Part shown: piece by piece, positions 51,201 through 61,287 of the stretch
Position numbering within the stretch: position 1 is the first letter of the stretch
How the letters are laid out: every line of letters starts with the position of its first letter
Source: Acidobacteriota bacterium
GTDB lineage: Bacteria; Acidobacteriota; Terriglobia; Acidiferrales; UBA7541
Direction: 5' to 3'
NCBI GenBank assembly: GCA_013289955.1
Contig: JABCYZ010000003.1
Location: 1-64,000, forward strand
Length of the DNA stretch: 64,000 bases
Made by a program: the position numbers and the translations under genes
Notes under the pieces: model-generated
The model's database searches: none
What the model was told of the DNA's origin: nothing
The model's input: only the letters and a program-made list of their open reading frames with translations

Positions 51201-54200
51201 CTAGACCTGCAGGACGTCGCCATCGCGGGCAACGACTTCGTAGAGGACCGGGTTGACGAAGAAGCCGAGGACCAGGCGCGAGACAAGGCCGGCGACGACA
51301 ACGATGGCGAAGGGCTTTTGCGTGTCGCTGCCAACGCCAGTGGAAATGGCAGCGGGCAGAAGACCGAGACATGCGACCAGAGCGGTCATCATGATGGGAC
51401 GAAGACGGAGGAGCGAGGCCTCGAGTGTGGCATCGCGGACGCTTTTGCCTTCGAGACGAAGTTTATTGATATAGCTGACGAGGATGACGGCAGTTTCAAC
51501 GGAAACGCCGAGAAGGGCGAGCAAACCGAGGATGCTCGAGACACTGATGGGAGTATGGGTGAGTTTCAGAGCGATAAGCGCACCGACGGGCTCGGTCAGG
51601 ATGACGCCAAGAGCGATGGTGATAGGGAATTTGAAATTGCCGTAAAGCGCGAAGAGGATCATGAAAATGAGCAAGAGCGCCAGCGGGCCGATGATGACGA
51701 ACTGCGCCTTGGCTTCGAGGAGTTCGCTGTACTCGCCGCCCCAATCCAGGCGATATCCTTCGGGGAGCGTGACAGCTTTTTTGACCGCCGCTTGACCGGC
51801 GTTGACGGTGCCCTCGAGATTGCGGCCCTCCACGGAAAACTGAATGCCGATGTAGCGGGAATTGTTTTCGCGATAGATGAAGGAAGCTCCGGAACTCTCC
51901 TTGATGGTAGCGAGTTCAGAAAGCGGGATCTGCTGGCCGGCCGGTGCGGGAACCAGGAGATCGCCGATATCGCCGGCACTCGAGCGGTATTGCGGCTCCA
52001 TGCGCACGATGAGGTCGAAAAGTTTTTCGCCCTGGATGACTTGCGTGGCGGCTTGTCCGCCGATGGCGGCCTGGACCACGGCTTCGACGTCAGCGACGTT
52101 GATGCCATAGCGCGCAATTTTGGCGCGGTCGGCATCGATGATCAGGTTTGGCTGGCCGAGCTCGCGGACGACGGTGAGCTCCTTGAAGCCGGGAGTCTTG
52201 GCAAGAATGTTGCGAATTTCGACGGCTTTTTTCTCGAGAACTTCCAGATCGGGGCCGAAGACTTTGACGGCGAGAGAAGACTTGAGGCCGGTGAGAGCTT
52301 CGTCGACGGCGTCTTCGGCGGGCTGCGTGAAGTTGAAGATGACGCCCGGATAGGAAGCGAGTTGTTTATCGAATTCGCGGCTGAGCTCTTCCTTGGTGTG
52401 AATCGAGCCGGTCTTCCAGGACGGATCGTCGTACGGCTTCAATCCAACGTAAAACTCACAGTTGAAAAAACCGGTAGGGTCGGTGCCGTCGTCCGTGCGG
52501 CCAAGCTCGGAACCGACAACGGTGACCTGCGGATATTTCGAGAGAATGTTGCGCACCTGCGGAGCGAATTTGGCGGAGTCCTCGAAGGAAATGGTGTAGG
52601 GCATGGTGGCGCGAAGCCAGAGTGCGCCTTCATCGAGGTGCGGCAGGAATTCGCCCCCGATAAAGGGGAGCAGCAGCAGAGTGGCGCCAAAGATTAGAGT
52701 GACCACAATCAGAGTCAGCGCCGGATGATTCAGGCACCACTCGAGCTGTTTGCCATAGCCGCTGCGGACGCGCTCGAATATGCGATTGGGTTTTTCCTTG
52801 ACGCCGTTCTTGAACCAGTAGGAAGCGAGGACAGGAACGAGCGTGAGGGTAAGCAGGAGAGCGCCGACAAGGGCGAAGGCCATGGTGTCGGCCATGGGAT
52901 GGAAAAGCCTTCCGGCGGGGCCGGTGAGGGCATAGATCGGGAGATAGCCGGCGATGATGACGGCGACGGAGTAAAAGATGGGGCGGTCGACATCGCGAGC
53001 GGCGGCGAGGATGACGTCGTTGATTTTATATTCCTGGCCGTGGCGGAGGCTGAGCTCGCGGTAGATGTTTTCGACCATGACGATCGTGCCGTCAATGATG
53101 ATCCCGAAGTCGATGGCGCCGATCGAGAGAAGGTTTGCGGCTTCACCGGTGGCATGGAGAAAAATGAAAGCGAAAAGAAGAGCGAGAGGCACAGTGAGCG
53201 CGGTAATGACGGCGGCTCGGATGCTGACAAGGAAAAAGATGAGGACGATAAGAACGAGCGCCATGCCGCGAAGGAGGTTCCACTCGACGGTGTCGGTCGT
53301 GACCTTGACGAGATCGCTGCGGTCGTAGTACGTGCGGACTTTGACGTCGGGGGGCAGAAGATCGCGATTGATTTCGACTGTTTTCTTCTCGACACCCTGG
53401 AGAACATTTTGCGTTTGCTCGCCGCGGCGCATGAGGATGACGCCTTCGACAGCGTCGTCGTTATTCTTTTTATTGGCTTTGTCCTGGAAGCCGAAAATGC
53501 CCAGGCGCGGGGCAATGCCGATAACGACGCGGCCGATGTCTTTGACGCGGATGGGCACGCCGTTGCCGCCGCTGCCGACCACGACCTCGCCGATGTCTTC
53601 CGTGGTTTTGACGAGCCCGAGGCCGCGGACGTAATAAAACTGGCCGCCCTGCGTGTAAAAGCCGCCGCCGGTATTGGCGTTGTTGGCCGTGAGGGCGTTC
53701 AGAACCTGTACGACGGGCAGGTGATAGTTGTAGAGCTTAACGGGGTCGAGCAGAACGTGATACTGCATGGTGGGGCCGCCGAAGCCGGAGTCATCGGCCA
53801 CGCCAGGGACGCTGCGATAGGCGCGTTCAATGATCCAGGCCTCAAAGGTGTGCAGCTCCATCGGAGAACGATCGGGACTTTCGATGACATAGCGATAGAC
53901 CAGGCCGCTCGGGCTGAAGAGCGGGGCCATGCTGGGGGTAACGCCGGTCGGCAGAGTGGCGTCGCTAAGACGTTCGAAAACGACCTGGCGAGCGAAGTAA
54001 GCGTCGGTGCTGTCCTCGAAGGTGAGGATGACGTCCGAGAGTCCGTAAAGCGAAATGGAACGCATCACCTTGAGGTTCGGCGTGCCGTTCATGGCCAGCT
54101 CGAGCGGAAGAGTGGTGAGGCGCTCGACTTCTTCGGCGGCATGGCCGGGCCACTGGGTGATGAGCTCAACCATGGGCGGAGAAAGATCGGGATAGGCGTC

Positions 54201-54308
54201 GACGGGCATGCGGCGGAAAGATTCGGCTCCGGCGACGATCATCAGCAGGGTGACGATCAGGACGAGGAAGCGCTGGCGCAGGGCGAATTGGACTATGTGA
54301 TGGATCAT
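51201..54308 (-). CDS. heavy-metal efflux RND pump, CzcA/CusA family
   Basis: A 1035-residue inner-membrane proton/substrate antiporter with twelve helices and two large periplasmic loops. In helix 4 the motif AIDFGIIIDGTIVMVEN has D-F-G and D-G-...-E-N, typical of the divalent-cation (CzcA-like) branch rather than the CusA copper type. Other conserved parts: PVDAYPDLSPPMVELITQWPG near the N-terminus and LRLRPIMMTALVACLGLLPAA near the C-terminus. It ends the operon TolC - adaptor - pump. Cation specificity is only inferred from helix 4. Confidence 0.92.
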   Translation of the reverse strand: MIHHIVQFALRQRFLVLIVTLLMIVAGAESFRRMPVDAYPDLSPPMVELITQWPGHAAEEVERLTTLPLELAMNGTPNLKVMRSISLYGLSDVILTFEDSTDAYFARQVVFERLSDATLPTGVTPSMAPLFSPSGLVYRYVIESPDRSPMELHTFEAWIIERAYRSVPGVADDSGFGGPTMQYHVLLDPVKLYNYHLPVVQVLNALTANNANTGGGFYTQGGQFYYVRGLGLVKTTEDIGEVVVGSGGNGVPIRVKDIGRVVIGIAPRLGIFGFQDKANKKNNDDAVEGVILMRRGEQTQNVLQGVEKKTVEINRDLLPPDVKVRTYYDRSDLVKVTTDTVEWNLLRGMALVLIVLIFFLVSIRAAVITALTVPLALLFAFIFLHATGEAANLLSIGAIDFGIIIDGTIVMVENIYRELSLRHGQEYKINDVILAAARDVDRPIFYSVAVIIAGYLPIYALTGPAGRLFHPMADTMAFALVGALLLTLTLVPVLASYWFKNGVKEKPNRIFERVRSGYGKQLEWCLNHPALTLIVVTLIFGATLLLLPFIGGEFLPHLDEGALWLRATMPYTISFEDSAKFAPQVRNILSKYPQVTVVGSELGRTDDGTDPTGFFNCEFYVGLKPYDDPSWKTGSIHTKEELSREFDKQLASYPGVIFNFTQPAEDAVDEALTGLKSSLAVKVFGPDLEVLEKKAVEIRNILAKTPGFKELTVVRELGQPNLIIDADRAKIARYGINVADVEAVVQAAIGGQAATQVIQGEKLFDLIVRMEPQYRSSAGDIGDLLVPAPAGQQIPLSELATIKESSGASFIYRENNSRYIGIQFSVEGRNLEGTVNAGQAAVKKAVTLPEGYRLDWGGEYSELLEAKAQFVIIGPLALLLIFMILFALYGNFKFPITIALGVILTEPVGALIALKLTHTPISVSSILGLLALLGVSVETAVILVSYINKLRLEGKSVRDATLEASLLRLRPIMMTALVACLGLLPAAISTGVGSDTQKPFAIVVVAGLVSRLVLGFFVNPVLYEVVARDGDVLQV

Positions 54309-54335
54309 CGTGATTTCTCTCGGCCGCGTCTCCCT

Positions 54336-55526
54336 CTAGTGCTCTAAGGAATTCTTGAATTGCAGAAAGAGGCTGCCGTCGCCAATCACGCGCTCGCCTT
54401 CCTTCACGCCGCTTGTAATTTGCGTGCGGCCGCCATGGCTGTCGCCGAGTTGCACCAGGCGGCGGGCGAATTCGTTTTGTTTCGTGGAGGACTGCACGTA
54501 GACGAAAGGCTGGTTTTCGGAATCGCGCAGAACAGCGGCGTCCGGAACCGTCAGAGCATTGGCGATGACGCCGGCGCTTACGGTGGCGGTGACATACATG
54601 TCCTTCTTGAGCTTGTTGCCGGGATTTTCGGTCACGATGCGCGCCTGAAGCGTGCGTGTGTTGGGATCGAGCGCCGGAGCGATATAGGAAATGCGCCCGT
54701 GAAATGTGTCGGGGTAGGAGTCGGTAGAGATGTTCACGCTGTCTCCGGACCGCACATAGGCGACATCCCCCTGGTAGACATTCACGAGCACCCAGACCGT
54801 GCTCATGTCCGAGATGGTGAAGACCTGCGTTGTACCCGCCTGAAGCAGCTGACCCGGGCCGACCAGGCGTTCGACAACTTCTCCGCCGACAGGCGAAAGG
54901 ACGGGGACCTGAGAAGTGGTTTTTGGAGCATTTTTATCCAGGGACTCCACGTCCGTGATGCCGAGTACGCGAAGGGCGTCCTCGCTGGCCTGGAGATCCG
55001 CCTGAGCCTGTATCCGCGTGGATTCGGCGGTCTGAAAATCGGCCTCGGCGATGGCTCCGTGACTGAGGAGATCTTGCGCGCGGGTGTAGAACTTGTCGGC
55101 GAGAAGAAACGCCGAGCGCGCCTTGAGGTACGCGGATCGGGCCGCCGAGTAGTCCGGACTGTTGACGGTGAGAAGCGGCTGGCCGGCGTGGACGTTTTCG
55201 CCGGGCGTCGCGAGAATTTCGCGAACGGGCCCGCCGATGGCGGCGAAAACCGGCGTGGTCTTGAAAGCATTGTAGGCCACGGCGCCGGTGAGCCGCAGCG
55301 CGCGGGGGAGAGCGGCCTTTTCGACGGCCACAACCTGGACGTGCGCCAACTGGTCCTGAGGAACAGTGAAGAGATCGGCGGTTTCCTCTTTCGTTTCGCT
55401 CGAGGAAAAGGACGTCATCTTGGATTCGGAGCCGCCCGAACCGCAACCAGCGAGCGAGAGAAAGACAAAGGCGGCGGCCAGAGCGGCGGGGGAAGCCGAG
55501 ATATAAAACCTGGATTTGAATTTCAT
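54336..55526 (-). CDS. RND efflux periplasmic adaptor lipoprotein
   Basis: 396 residues. The signal peptide ends in LAGCGSGG, so the mature N-terminus (Cys28) is lipidated. Following are the barrel-sandwich and helical hairpin (EILATPGENVHAGQPLLTV ... LFLADKFYTRAQDLLSHG, an HlyD-family pattern) and a beta-barrel region with VNVYQGDVAYVRSGDSV. It connects the RND pump to the outer-membrane channel. It overlaps the TolC gene by ATGA (55523-55526). No His-rich metal-binding N-terminal extension is present. Confidence 0.93.
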   Translation of the reverse strand: MKFKSRFYISASPAALAAAFVFLSLAGCGSGGSESKMTSFSSSETKEETADLFTVPQDQLAHVQVVAVEKAALPRALRLTGAVAYNAFKTTPVFAAIGGPVREILATPGENVHAGQPLLTVNSPDYSAARSAYLKARSAFLLADKFYTRAQDLLSHGAIAEADFQTAESTRIQAQADLQASEDALRVLGITDVESLDKNAPKTTSQVPVLSPVGGEVVERLVGPGQLLQAGTTQVFTISDMSTVWVLVNVYQGDVAYVRSGDSVNISTDSYPDTFHGRISYIAPALDPNTRTLQARIVTENPGNKLKKDMYVTATVSAGVIANALTVPDAAVLRDSENQPFVYVQSSTKQNEFARRLVQLGDSHGGRTQITSGVKEGERVIGDGSLFLQFKNSLEH

Positions 55527-56851
55527 GGCAGATTCCTCGTTCCTACGGCCTGGCGCATCTGTTCGAGTGCGGTCATATAGCTGGCGAGCGCCTGGCGGTA
55601 AGCAAGCTGGTTGGCGCGGTAGGTGCGCTCTGAATCGAGAAAATCGAGCAAGCTGGCGGCGCCTTTTCTGTAGGCGTACTCGGTGATGTCGCGGGATTTT
55701 TGAGCCTGATCGACAAAACCCCCGCGGTAGAGCTGAATGATCTGGTCGTTCGAGTGCAAGGCCTCATAGGCGTCGACAACGTCGGTGAGAACTTGTTGGG
55801 CGGCTTCGTTTTGCAATTCCTGGGATTGCGTAATGGCGTAACGGGTGCGGGCGATTTCGCCCTGATTGCGGTCGAAGATGGGCAGGTCCATGTTGAAGAA
55901 GAAGGTGCCGCTGCTGACGCCGCCGACGTGCGAGTAATCGAAGCTGACGTTCAAGTCGCGCTTGCCGTTGGCCTCTGCGAGCGACTCCTGGCTGCGAGCG
56001 GCGGTTACGCCCAATTGCGCAGCCTGGAGATCGGGGCGGGTGCGAAGGGCCAGCGCTTTGAAATCGTCCATGCCCCCGTGAACGGGCTGGTAGTCGAGAG
56101 AGCCCTCAACGTCGAAATTATCGGGAACGGATTCGAACCCGAGCAGCTGGCGAAGAGCGGCAAGCGCCTGGACTTTGGAAAGCCTGGCTGCAAAAACATC
56201 CGACTGGAATTGCAAGAGCTGCAATTTGATTTTGAGCAGGTCGCCTTCGCTCATATCGCCGGCTTTGAAGCGCGACTCACTGATATCCACGGTCTTCTGA
56301 AAGCTGTCGAAATCTTGTTGGGCGAGATCGAGCGTGGATTGCGCGAGCAAGACGTTGATGAACTGCTGGGAGAGGTTGAAGGTAAGCTGGCGCTCGTTGT
56401 CGGTCACCTGCGCGCGAGTGACTGCCGTCGCGTCTTTGGCGGCCTGATAACGGCGCTTGCGCTTCCCGCCGCGCTCGAAGAGATAGCCGACGCCGATGTC
56501 GAATTGCGCCTGGTTCTCGAAATAATTCGCGGTAAAGTTGCTCGGTTGAAAAATGGGAAGGAATTGCGTATCCCAGGACAAGGTGGGATTGGGACGGAGA
56601 TTGGCGGTTATTTCCTGGGCCTGATTCTGAAGGATGGTGGATTGGGCAGCGAGCAGCGCGTGATTGTGCTGCAAGGCGAGCCGGATCGCTTCCTCGAGAG
56701 TGATTCGCGCCGGCTGGGGATGGCTGGTGTCCGCCCGTGGCGGCTCGGCCTCGGCGGGTGATCCCGGCGGACGAGGCGTGGCGCTCTGCTGAGCCAGCGC
56801 CCAGACAGGCAAGGCCAAAAGCGCGGTGGCCAATGCCGTTCCTTTCCTCAT
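55523..56851 (-). CDS. TolC-family outer-membrane efflux channel
   Basis: 442 residues with a signal peptide (LATALLALPVWALAQ). Two repeats of long amphipathic helices characteristic of OEP proteins: ITLEEAIRLALQHNHALLAAQ in the first and FKALALRTRPDLQAAQLGV in the second. It provides the exit duct of the tripartite CzcCBA-type pump. Translation is coupled to the adaptor through the ATGA overlap. A small CxxC protein gene lies 85 bp upstream on the same strand, probably the first gene of this operon. Confidence 0.92.
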   Translation of the reverse strand: MRKGTALATALLALPVWALAQQSATPRPPGSPAEAEPPRADTSHPQPARITLEEAIRLALQHNHALLAAQSTILQNQAQEITANLRPNPTLSWDTQFLPIFQPSNFTANYFENQAQFDIGVGYLFERGGKRKRRYQAAKDATAVTRAQVTDNERQLTFNLSQQFINVLLAQSTLDLAQQDFDSFQKTVDISESRFKAGDMSEGDLLKIKLQLLQFQSDVFAARLSKVQALAALRQLLGFESVPDNFDVEGSLDYQPVHGGMDDFKALALRTRPDLQAAQLGVTAARSQESLAEANGKRDLNVSFDYSHVGGVSSGTFFFNMDLPIFDRNQGEIARTRYAITQSQELQNEAAQQVLTDVVDAYEALHSNDQIIQLYRGGFVDQAQKSRDITEYAYRKGAASLLDFLDSERTYRANQLAYRQALASYMTALEQMRQAVGTRNLP

Positions 56852-56936
56852 GTTGATGCTCCTCTACGGTCCCATGCGATAGGGACAGGTCGATGCAGTT
56901 ATGGTGGAAGGGACAAATTGTAGAAAAAGCGGAGAA

Positions 56937-57212
56937 CTAGAGGACGGGGGGCGCGCGCGGAGAGGTCGAACGGAAAACTTCCACTGACGGAAAGAGAACG
57001 GCGGCGAAAACTTCCAGACGGTTTACGACCGGGACGACCGCCAGATCCAGCGTCTCTGTGGTGACCGCGGAGCCTGCCGTGGAACAAAGTTGACAGGGAT
57101 GGGAACCGCCGGGGTCAGAAGTCAGATCGGCACAAAAGTGGAACTGCGCCGCCAGGAAGATGACTCCGAGCAGCAAAGCGCACAATCGCGTCCGGTTGGG
57201 GTTGACGAACAT
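56937..57212 (-). CDS. small exported CxxC protein (DUF2946-like) heading the efflux operon
   Basis: 91 residues from ATG 57212 (frame open to 57257, weak ribosome site). A signal segment LCALLLGVIFLAAQFHF is followed by HPCQLCSTAGSAVT, an HxCxxC motif reminiscent of DUF2946 proteins associated with copper resistance. The rest is low complexity. Position directly upstream of a CzcCBA-like operon supports a role in metal handling, perhaps as a periplasmic chaperone or sensor. Family assignment is by motif only. Confidence 0.6.
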   Translation of the reverse strand: MFVNPNRTRLCALLLGVIFLAAQFHFCADLTSDPGGSHPCQLCSTAGSAVTTETLDLAVVPVVNRLEVFAAVLFPSVEVFRSTSPRAPPVL

Positions 57213-57329
57213 CTTTCTACTAAGACGAAGCTTAGGCCGGAATGGTTGCGGGGTCAAGCAACGGATAGGGGCGGGGGGTCAACTATTTGCATCAAGGCCC
57301 GGGGCTCGTGCGTCTAAGGTGCTAGGCTA

Positions 57330-57641
57330 GTGGGTAGCTTGATGCGACTGGGTAGAGCTATATTCGGGCGGACCACGGCGAGCCGGGCGCTGGCTATTTT
57401 GGCTTGTGCCGTTTTGCTGTATTTTGCGGCGGGCGGGAGCCTCCTCCACCAGCACAAGGGCGGGCCGGAAAACGCCTGCCACATCTGCCAGTCGCTGCAC
57501 ATGCCGGCGCTCACGGCTGCGGCGCTTGACCTTGTTGCCGCTCCCGAGCTGATTGCCCGATATACTTCCCTGCCGCAGCATGCTGCGCCGAGCAATACTT
57601 TTTCGCTGCACCGCGCTTCCCGAGCGCCTCCTTCCGCGTAA
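57330..57641 (+). CDS. small exported His/Cys protein (DUF2946-like) upstream of a receptor
   Basis: 103 residues starting at GTG 57330 (ATG 57342 is alternative). A hydrophobic signal segment LAILACAVLLYFAAGG is followed by LLHQHKGGPENACHICQSLHMPAL, containing HxH and CHIC. The motif parallels the divergent small protein at 56937, pointing to a shared metal, perhaps copper. It precedes the TonB-dependent receptor by 125 bp on the same strand. Confidence 0.6.
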   Translation: MGSLMRLGRAIFGRTTASRALAILACAVLLYFAAGGSLLHQHKGGPENACHICQSLHMPALTAAALDLVAAPELIARYTSLPQHAAPSNTFSLHRASRAPPSA

Positions 57642-57766
57642 TTCGAATCTCTTGCCAGTGAATCGCACAAACAAGCGCTGACCTTTAAGGGGCCAGCGCT
57701 ACCGCCATTTTTCCAGGCGGCCTCTATCCACAAGAAACAACTAACCCGCAAAGGGATGGAGAAAAA

Positions 57767-60625
57767 ATGTTAAAGCGTTTTGGAAGGTACTCGATATTGG
57801 CACTGGTGTTGGTGTTTTCAGCGGCAGCCGCGCAGGCACAGTCGGGAAACTCGGGATCTATAGAAGGTGTGGTGAAGGATGCTTCAGGGGGAGTGGTGGC
57901 GAACGCGACGGTGGAAATTTCCTACGCCGTCAGCGGGTACACCCGCACGACAACCACAGGGAGTGATGGGTCTTTCCGTTTCACGAACGTGCCGTTCAAC
58001 ACCTACCACACCATTGTCAGCGCAGCGGGATTTGCAAGCTTTACGCAAGATGTGGACGTGCGATCCGCGGTTCCTATGAAGGTGGAGGTCAGCCTGAAGG
58101 TTGGCAGCGCCAGCGCAACGACCGTGACGGTGGAAGCAAACGGCGGGGACCTTGTCGAGAATGAATCCACATTTCACACCGACGTAGATCGCGATCTCTT
58201 CAAGAACGTGCCACTTGAGAGCGCTTCCTCCTCGCTCAGTTCGCTGGTGACGCTCGTAACACCCGGTGTGGCGGCGGATTCGAACGGGTTGTTTCACGGC
58301 CTCGGCGACCACGCTTCGAACTCCTTCTCCGTGGATGGGCAACCGATCACCGATCAACAGAGCAAAGTGTTCTCGAACCAGCTTCCCTCTGACTCGGTCC
58401 AGTCCCTTGAAGTGATTTCCGGAGCACCGCCGGCCGAGTTTGGAGGCAAGACAAGTCTGGTGATTGTGGCGTCGACGCGGTCAGGCATGGGGGTCACTGA
58501 GCCTCATGGCCAGGTGACAATGTCCTATGGCTCGTTTGGGACCGTGAACGCAGGCTTCGATCTGGCTTACGGCGGGGACAAGTGGGGCAACTTCATTTCC
58601 GCAAACGGCTTGAACACCGCCCGGTTTCTGGATGGACCGGAAATAGGCGTGATGCATGACAGGGGCAATGAGGAAAATTTCTTCGACCGCGTCGACTATA
58701 AGGTCTCCTCAGCGGATACCCTCAGCGTAAATTTCGGCTACAGCCGGTCCTGGTTCCAGACGCCCAATTCCTATGACGCGCAAAATGCGACAGGTTGGAC
58801 ATTCAATTCGGCAGATCCCGTTTGCCCAGCCGGGCAAACAGCCTCGTGCGGCGGCCTCGGGCCGAACGGCGAGCCAGTGGGGCCGCAGGATCAGCGTTCG
58901 AAGATCGGAACGTTCAACATCGCGCCGTCCTGGACGCGGCTCGTCAATGCCAGAACGGTGTTGACGCTTGGGGCTTTTGTGCGGCGGGATCAATACAATT
59001 ACTACCCGAGCGCGAACCCCTTCGCCGATCTGTCGCCCGATTTGCAACTAAACACAGTCGGCCAGAACCGCACGTTGACGAATGCCGGGGTTCGCGCCGT
59101 TCTTTCCTACGTAAAAGGAATCAACAACGTAAAGGCGGGATTCACCTTTGAGAACACAGCACTTTCAGAAAACGACAAATTTGGCATCGTCGATCCGACG
59201 GTAAACGCGGTTTGTCTGAATCTTGCCGACCTGAGTCCAGATACCAATCCGGGGTTGACGGACCCCGCGCAATGCACCGCAGGGGCCGGGCTGGTAGCCA
59301 ACTCTGGGCAGGGATCGGTGCCGGCATTCATCCCCCTTCTCGGCTGTTACGACCTGAGCAGATTGGCTCCCCTGCCAGCATCTGACGGATGCCCCGCAGG
59401 ACAAACCACCAGCGGATTGTTCACCTTCAACGGGAGCGCCAATATTAAGGAAACGGCGCTCTATGTCCAAGACGTGCTAACGATGAAAAACTTGAGCCTC
59501 AATCTGGGGGTGCGCGCCGATATCTACCGCGGCATATCCAGCGCCCAGCAGTTGGAGCCGCGCCTGGGCGTCGCATACAACATCAAGCCCACGAGTACCG
59601 TGCTGCGGCTTTCCTACGCGCGCACGATGGAGACGCCATTTAATGAAAACCTCATTCTCGCGAGCACCGGCTGCGACAACCAGGTGATCTTCGACCTGCA
59701 GTCGTCGGTACCCGGTGGTCAGTGCGTTTCCTCATCGGTACCAGCGCTAGGTCCGGGCCACCGCAATGAATTCCACGCTGGATTTGAGCAAGCGTTCAAA
59801 AAGTACCTGGTCGTTGATGCGGAGTACATCTGGAAGTACACGCACAAGGCGTTCGACTTCAGCGTGCTGGGCAACACCCCGATCACTTATCCGATCGAGT
59901 GGGCCAGCTCGAAAATCCCCGGCTACGCGATCCGCGCTTCCGTACCGGACTTCCACGGCTTTACGGCGTTTGTGGTGATGTCCAGTGTAGCGGCGCGTTT
60001 CTTCACTCCACAGATCAGCGGCATTGGCGCCACGCCCGGAGGGCCCTCTGTCTTTCGCATCGACCACGACGAAAAGTTCAACCAGACCACACACCTGCAA
60101 TACCAGCCCTGGAAGCGCGCGCCATTTGTCGGCTTCAACTGGCGGTATGATAGCGGCCTTGTGGCCGGCCCCTTGCCGTGCTTCGGAGGCGAGTCCTGTG
60201 CGAACGGGCCGGACGGCGGTGGTCCCAACAATCTCATCGACGTGTCCGGACTTACTCCGGATCAACAGTTCCAGGCAGGACTCTTCTGCGGGGGCGTGTT
60301 TGCGACACCTACGACTCCGCTCAGTTCGTCGTTCGGTGCGAATCTCTGTCCCGCAACAAGCTACGGCTCTAAGTACGTAACCGTTCCTCTGCCCGGAACC
60401 GAGAACGACGATCACAACCCGCCGAGAATTGCCCCACGCAATTTGTTCGACGTATCCGTGGGCGAGGACGACCTGTTCCGCGGCGACCGCTACAAGTGGA
60501 GCCTGCGATTCACCGCCATCAACGTCACCAACAAAGTGGCGCTCTATAACTTCCTCTCGACGTTCAGCGGGACGCACTACGTGACACCGCGCGCGCTGAC
60601 GGCGGAGATAGGGTTCCATTTCTAG
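57767..60625 (+). CDS. TonB-dependent outer-membrane receptor (Oar-like)
   Basis: 952 residues. Signal peptide LALVLVFSAAAAQA; a carboxypeptidase-regulatory-like domain (SGSIEGVVKDASGGVVANATVEI) at about 30-110; a plug domain (HGLGDHASNSFSVDGQPITDQQSK); then a 22-stranded-type barrel ending in the aromatic terminal strand TAEIGFHF. Typical acidobacterial Oar-like receptor for uptake of a large or complexed substrate. Neighbouring small His/Cys proteins and the efflux pump make a metal complex a candidate substrate. The MarR gene begins one base after its stop codon. Confidence 0.92.
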   Translation: MLKRFGRYSILALVLVFSAAAAQAQSGNSGSIEGVVKDASGGVVANATVEISYAVSGYTRTTTTGSDGSFRFTNVPFNTYHTIVSAAGFASFTQDVDVRSAVPMKVEVSLKVGSASATTVTVEANGGDLVENESTFHTDVDRDLFKNVPLESASSSLSSLVTLVTPGVAADSNGLFHGLGDHASNSFSVDGQPITDQQSKVFSNQLPSDSVQSLEVISGAPPAEFGGKTSLVIVASTRSGMGVTEPHGQVTMSYGSFGTVNAGFDLAYGGDKWGNFISANGLNTARFLDGPEIGVMHDRGNEENFFDRVDYKVSSADTLSVNFGYSRSWFQTPNSYDAQNATGWTFNSADPVCPAGQTASCGGLGPNGEPVGPQDQRSKIGTFNIAPSWTRLVNARTVLTLGAFVRRDQYNYYPSANPFADLSPDLQLNTVGQNRTLTNAGVRAVLSYVKGINNVKAGFTFENTALSENDKFGIVDPTVNAVCLNLADLSPDTNPGLTDPAQCTAGAGLVANSGQGSVPAFIPLLGCYDLSRLAPLPASDGCPAGQTTSGLFTFNGSANIKETALYVQDVLTMKNLSLNLGVRADIYRGISSAQQLEPRLGVAYNIKPTSTVLRLSYARTMETPFNENLILASTGCDNQVIFDLQSSVPGGQCVSSSVPALGPGHRNEFHAGFEQAFKKYLVVDAEYIWKYTHKAFDFSVLGNTPITYPIEWASSKIPGYAIRASVPDFHGFTAFVVMSSVAARFFTPQISGIGATPGGPSVFRIDHDEKFNQTTHLQYQPWKRAPFVGFNWRYDSGLVAGPLPCFGGESCANGPDGGGPNNLIDVSGLTPDQQFQAGLFCGGVFATPTTPLSSSFGANLCPATSYGSKYVTVPLPGTENDDHNPPRIAPRNLFDVSVGEDDLFRGDRYKWSLRFTAINVTNKVALYNFLSTFSGTHYVTPRALTAEIGFHF

Positions 60626-61237
60626 ATGGATTGGAATGAGCAACTTTCATTCTTGACCCGAGAAGCAGCGAGGGTCAGATCAATGGCGGAAAATACCACG
60701 ACCGGGAAGAACGGGGGGATTCTCAGGAATCCCCTTGCGGCTCGGGAGAAATCTGGCCGAAGGTATGCGGGCGTCAGGGAATGGCAGGCGGAGCTTTCCA
60801 TATCGCGGCTCTTTCGAACCAGCATAAGGCTGCAAACAGCGTTCGATCGTTGTTTTAGCAAATTCGGGATGACCGCGCAGGAAGCGGCAGTGCTCGTGCA
60901 TTGCGCGGACGAAAGAGAGACTTCCGCCGGGAGGCTGGCCAAGGCCATGGGCCGGGACAAGGGCAAGATCACGCGGTTCGTGGACCGGCTCGAAGACGGC
61001 GGTTTTATCACCCGACGGAGCGATCCTCAGGATCACCGGCTTTTGATCATCAAGGCGACGAACAGGGGACGGCGGGTTGTGCCGCAGCTAAAGATTCGAT
61101 TCGAGGAAGTTCGCAGCCAATTCTTCGAGGGGGTCCAGAACGTCGACATCGACAAGCTGGAAACCGTCCTCTCGCAGTTGCATGCCAACGCCGAGCGGCT
61201 TTGTGAGGAAAAGGCTCACAAGGACACTCAGGCTTAG
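60626..61237 (+). CDS. MarR-family transcriptional regulator
   Basis: 203 residues. The winged helix contains LAKAMGRDKGKITRFVDRLEDGGFITRRSDPQDHRLLII, the MarR signature, with the preceding SKFGMTAQEAAVLVHCADE. The first 50 residues are extra, so initiation at the ATG at 60683 is possible; ATG 60626 directly abuts the receptor stop, allowing coupling. Likely represses or senses ligands for the receptor operon; the ligand is unknown. Confidence 0.88.
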   Translation: MDWNEQLSFLTREAARVRSMAENTTTGKNGGILRNPLAAREKSGRRYAGVREWQAELSISRLFRTSIRLQTAFDRCFSKFGMTAQEAAVLVHCADERETSAGRLAKAMGRDKGKITRFVDRLEDGGFITRRSDPQDHRLLIIKATNRGRRVVPQLKIRFEEVRSQFFEGVQNVDIDKLETVLSQLHANAERLCEEKAHKDTQA

Positions 61238-61287
61238 GAGACGAGAGGCGGGAGGATCAGCCCCAGCCACCGGGGGGGTGCGCCAGA

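Noticed and set aside
51174..54347. Two long plus-strand frames (507 and 540 codons)
   Set aside because: Both lie antisense to the RND pump, whose motifs are unambiguous.
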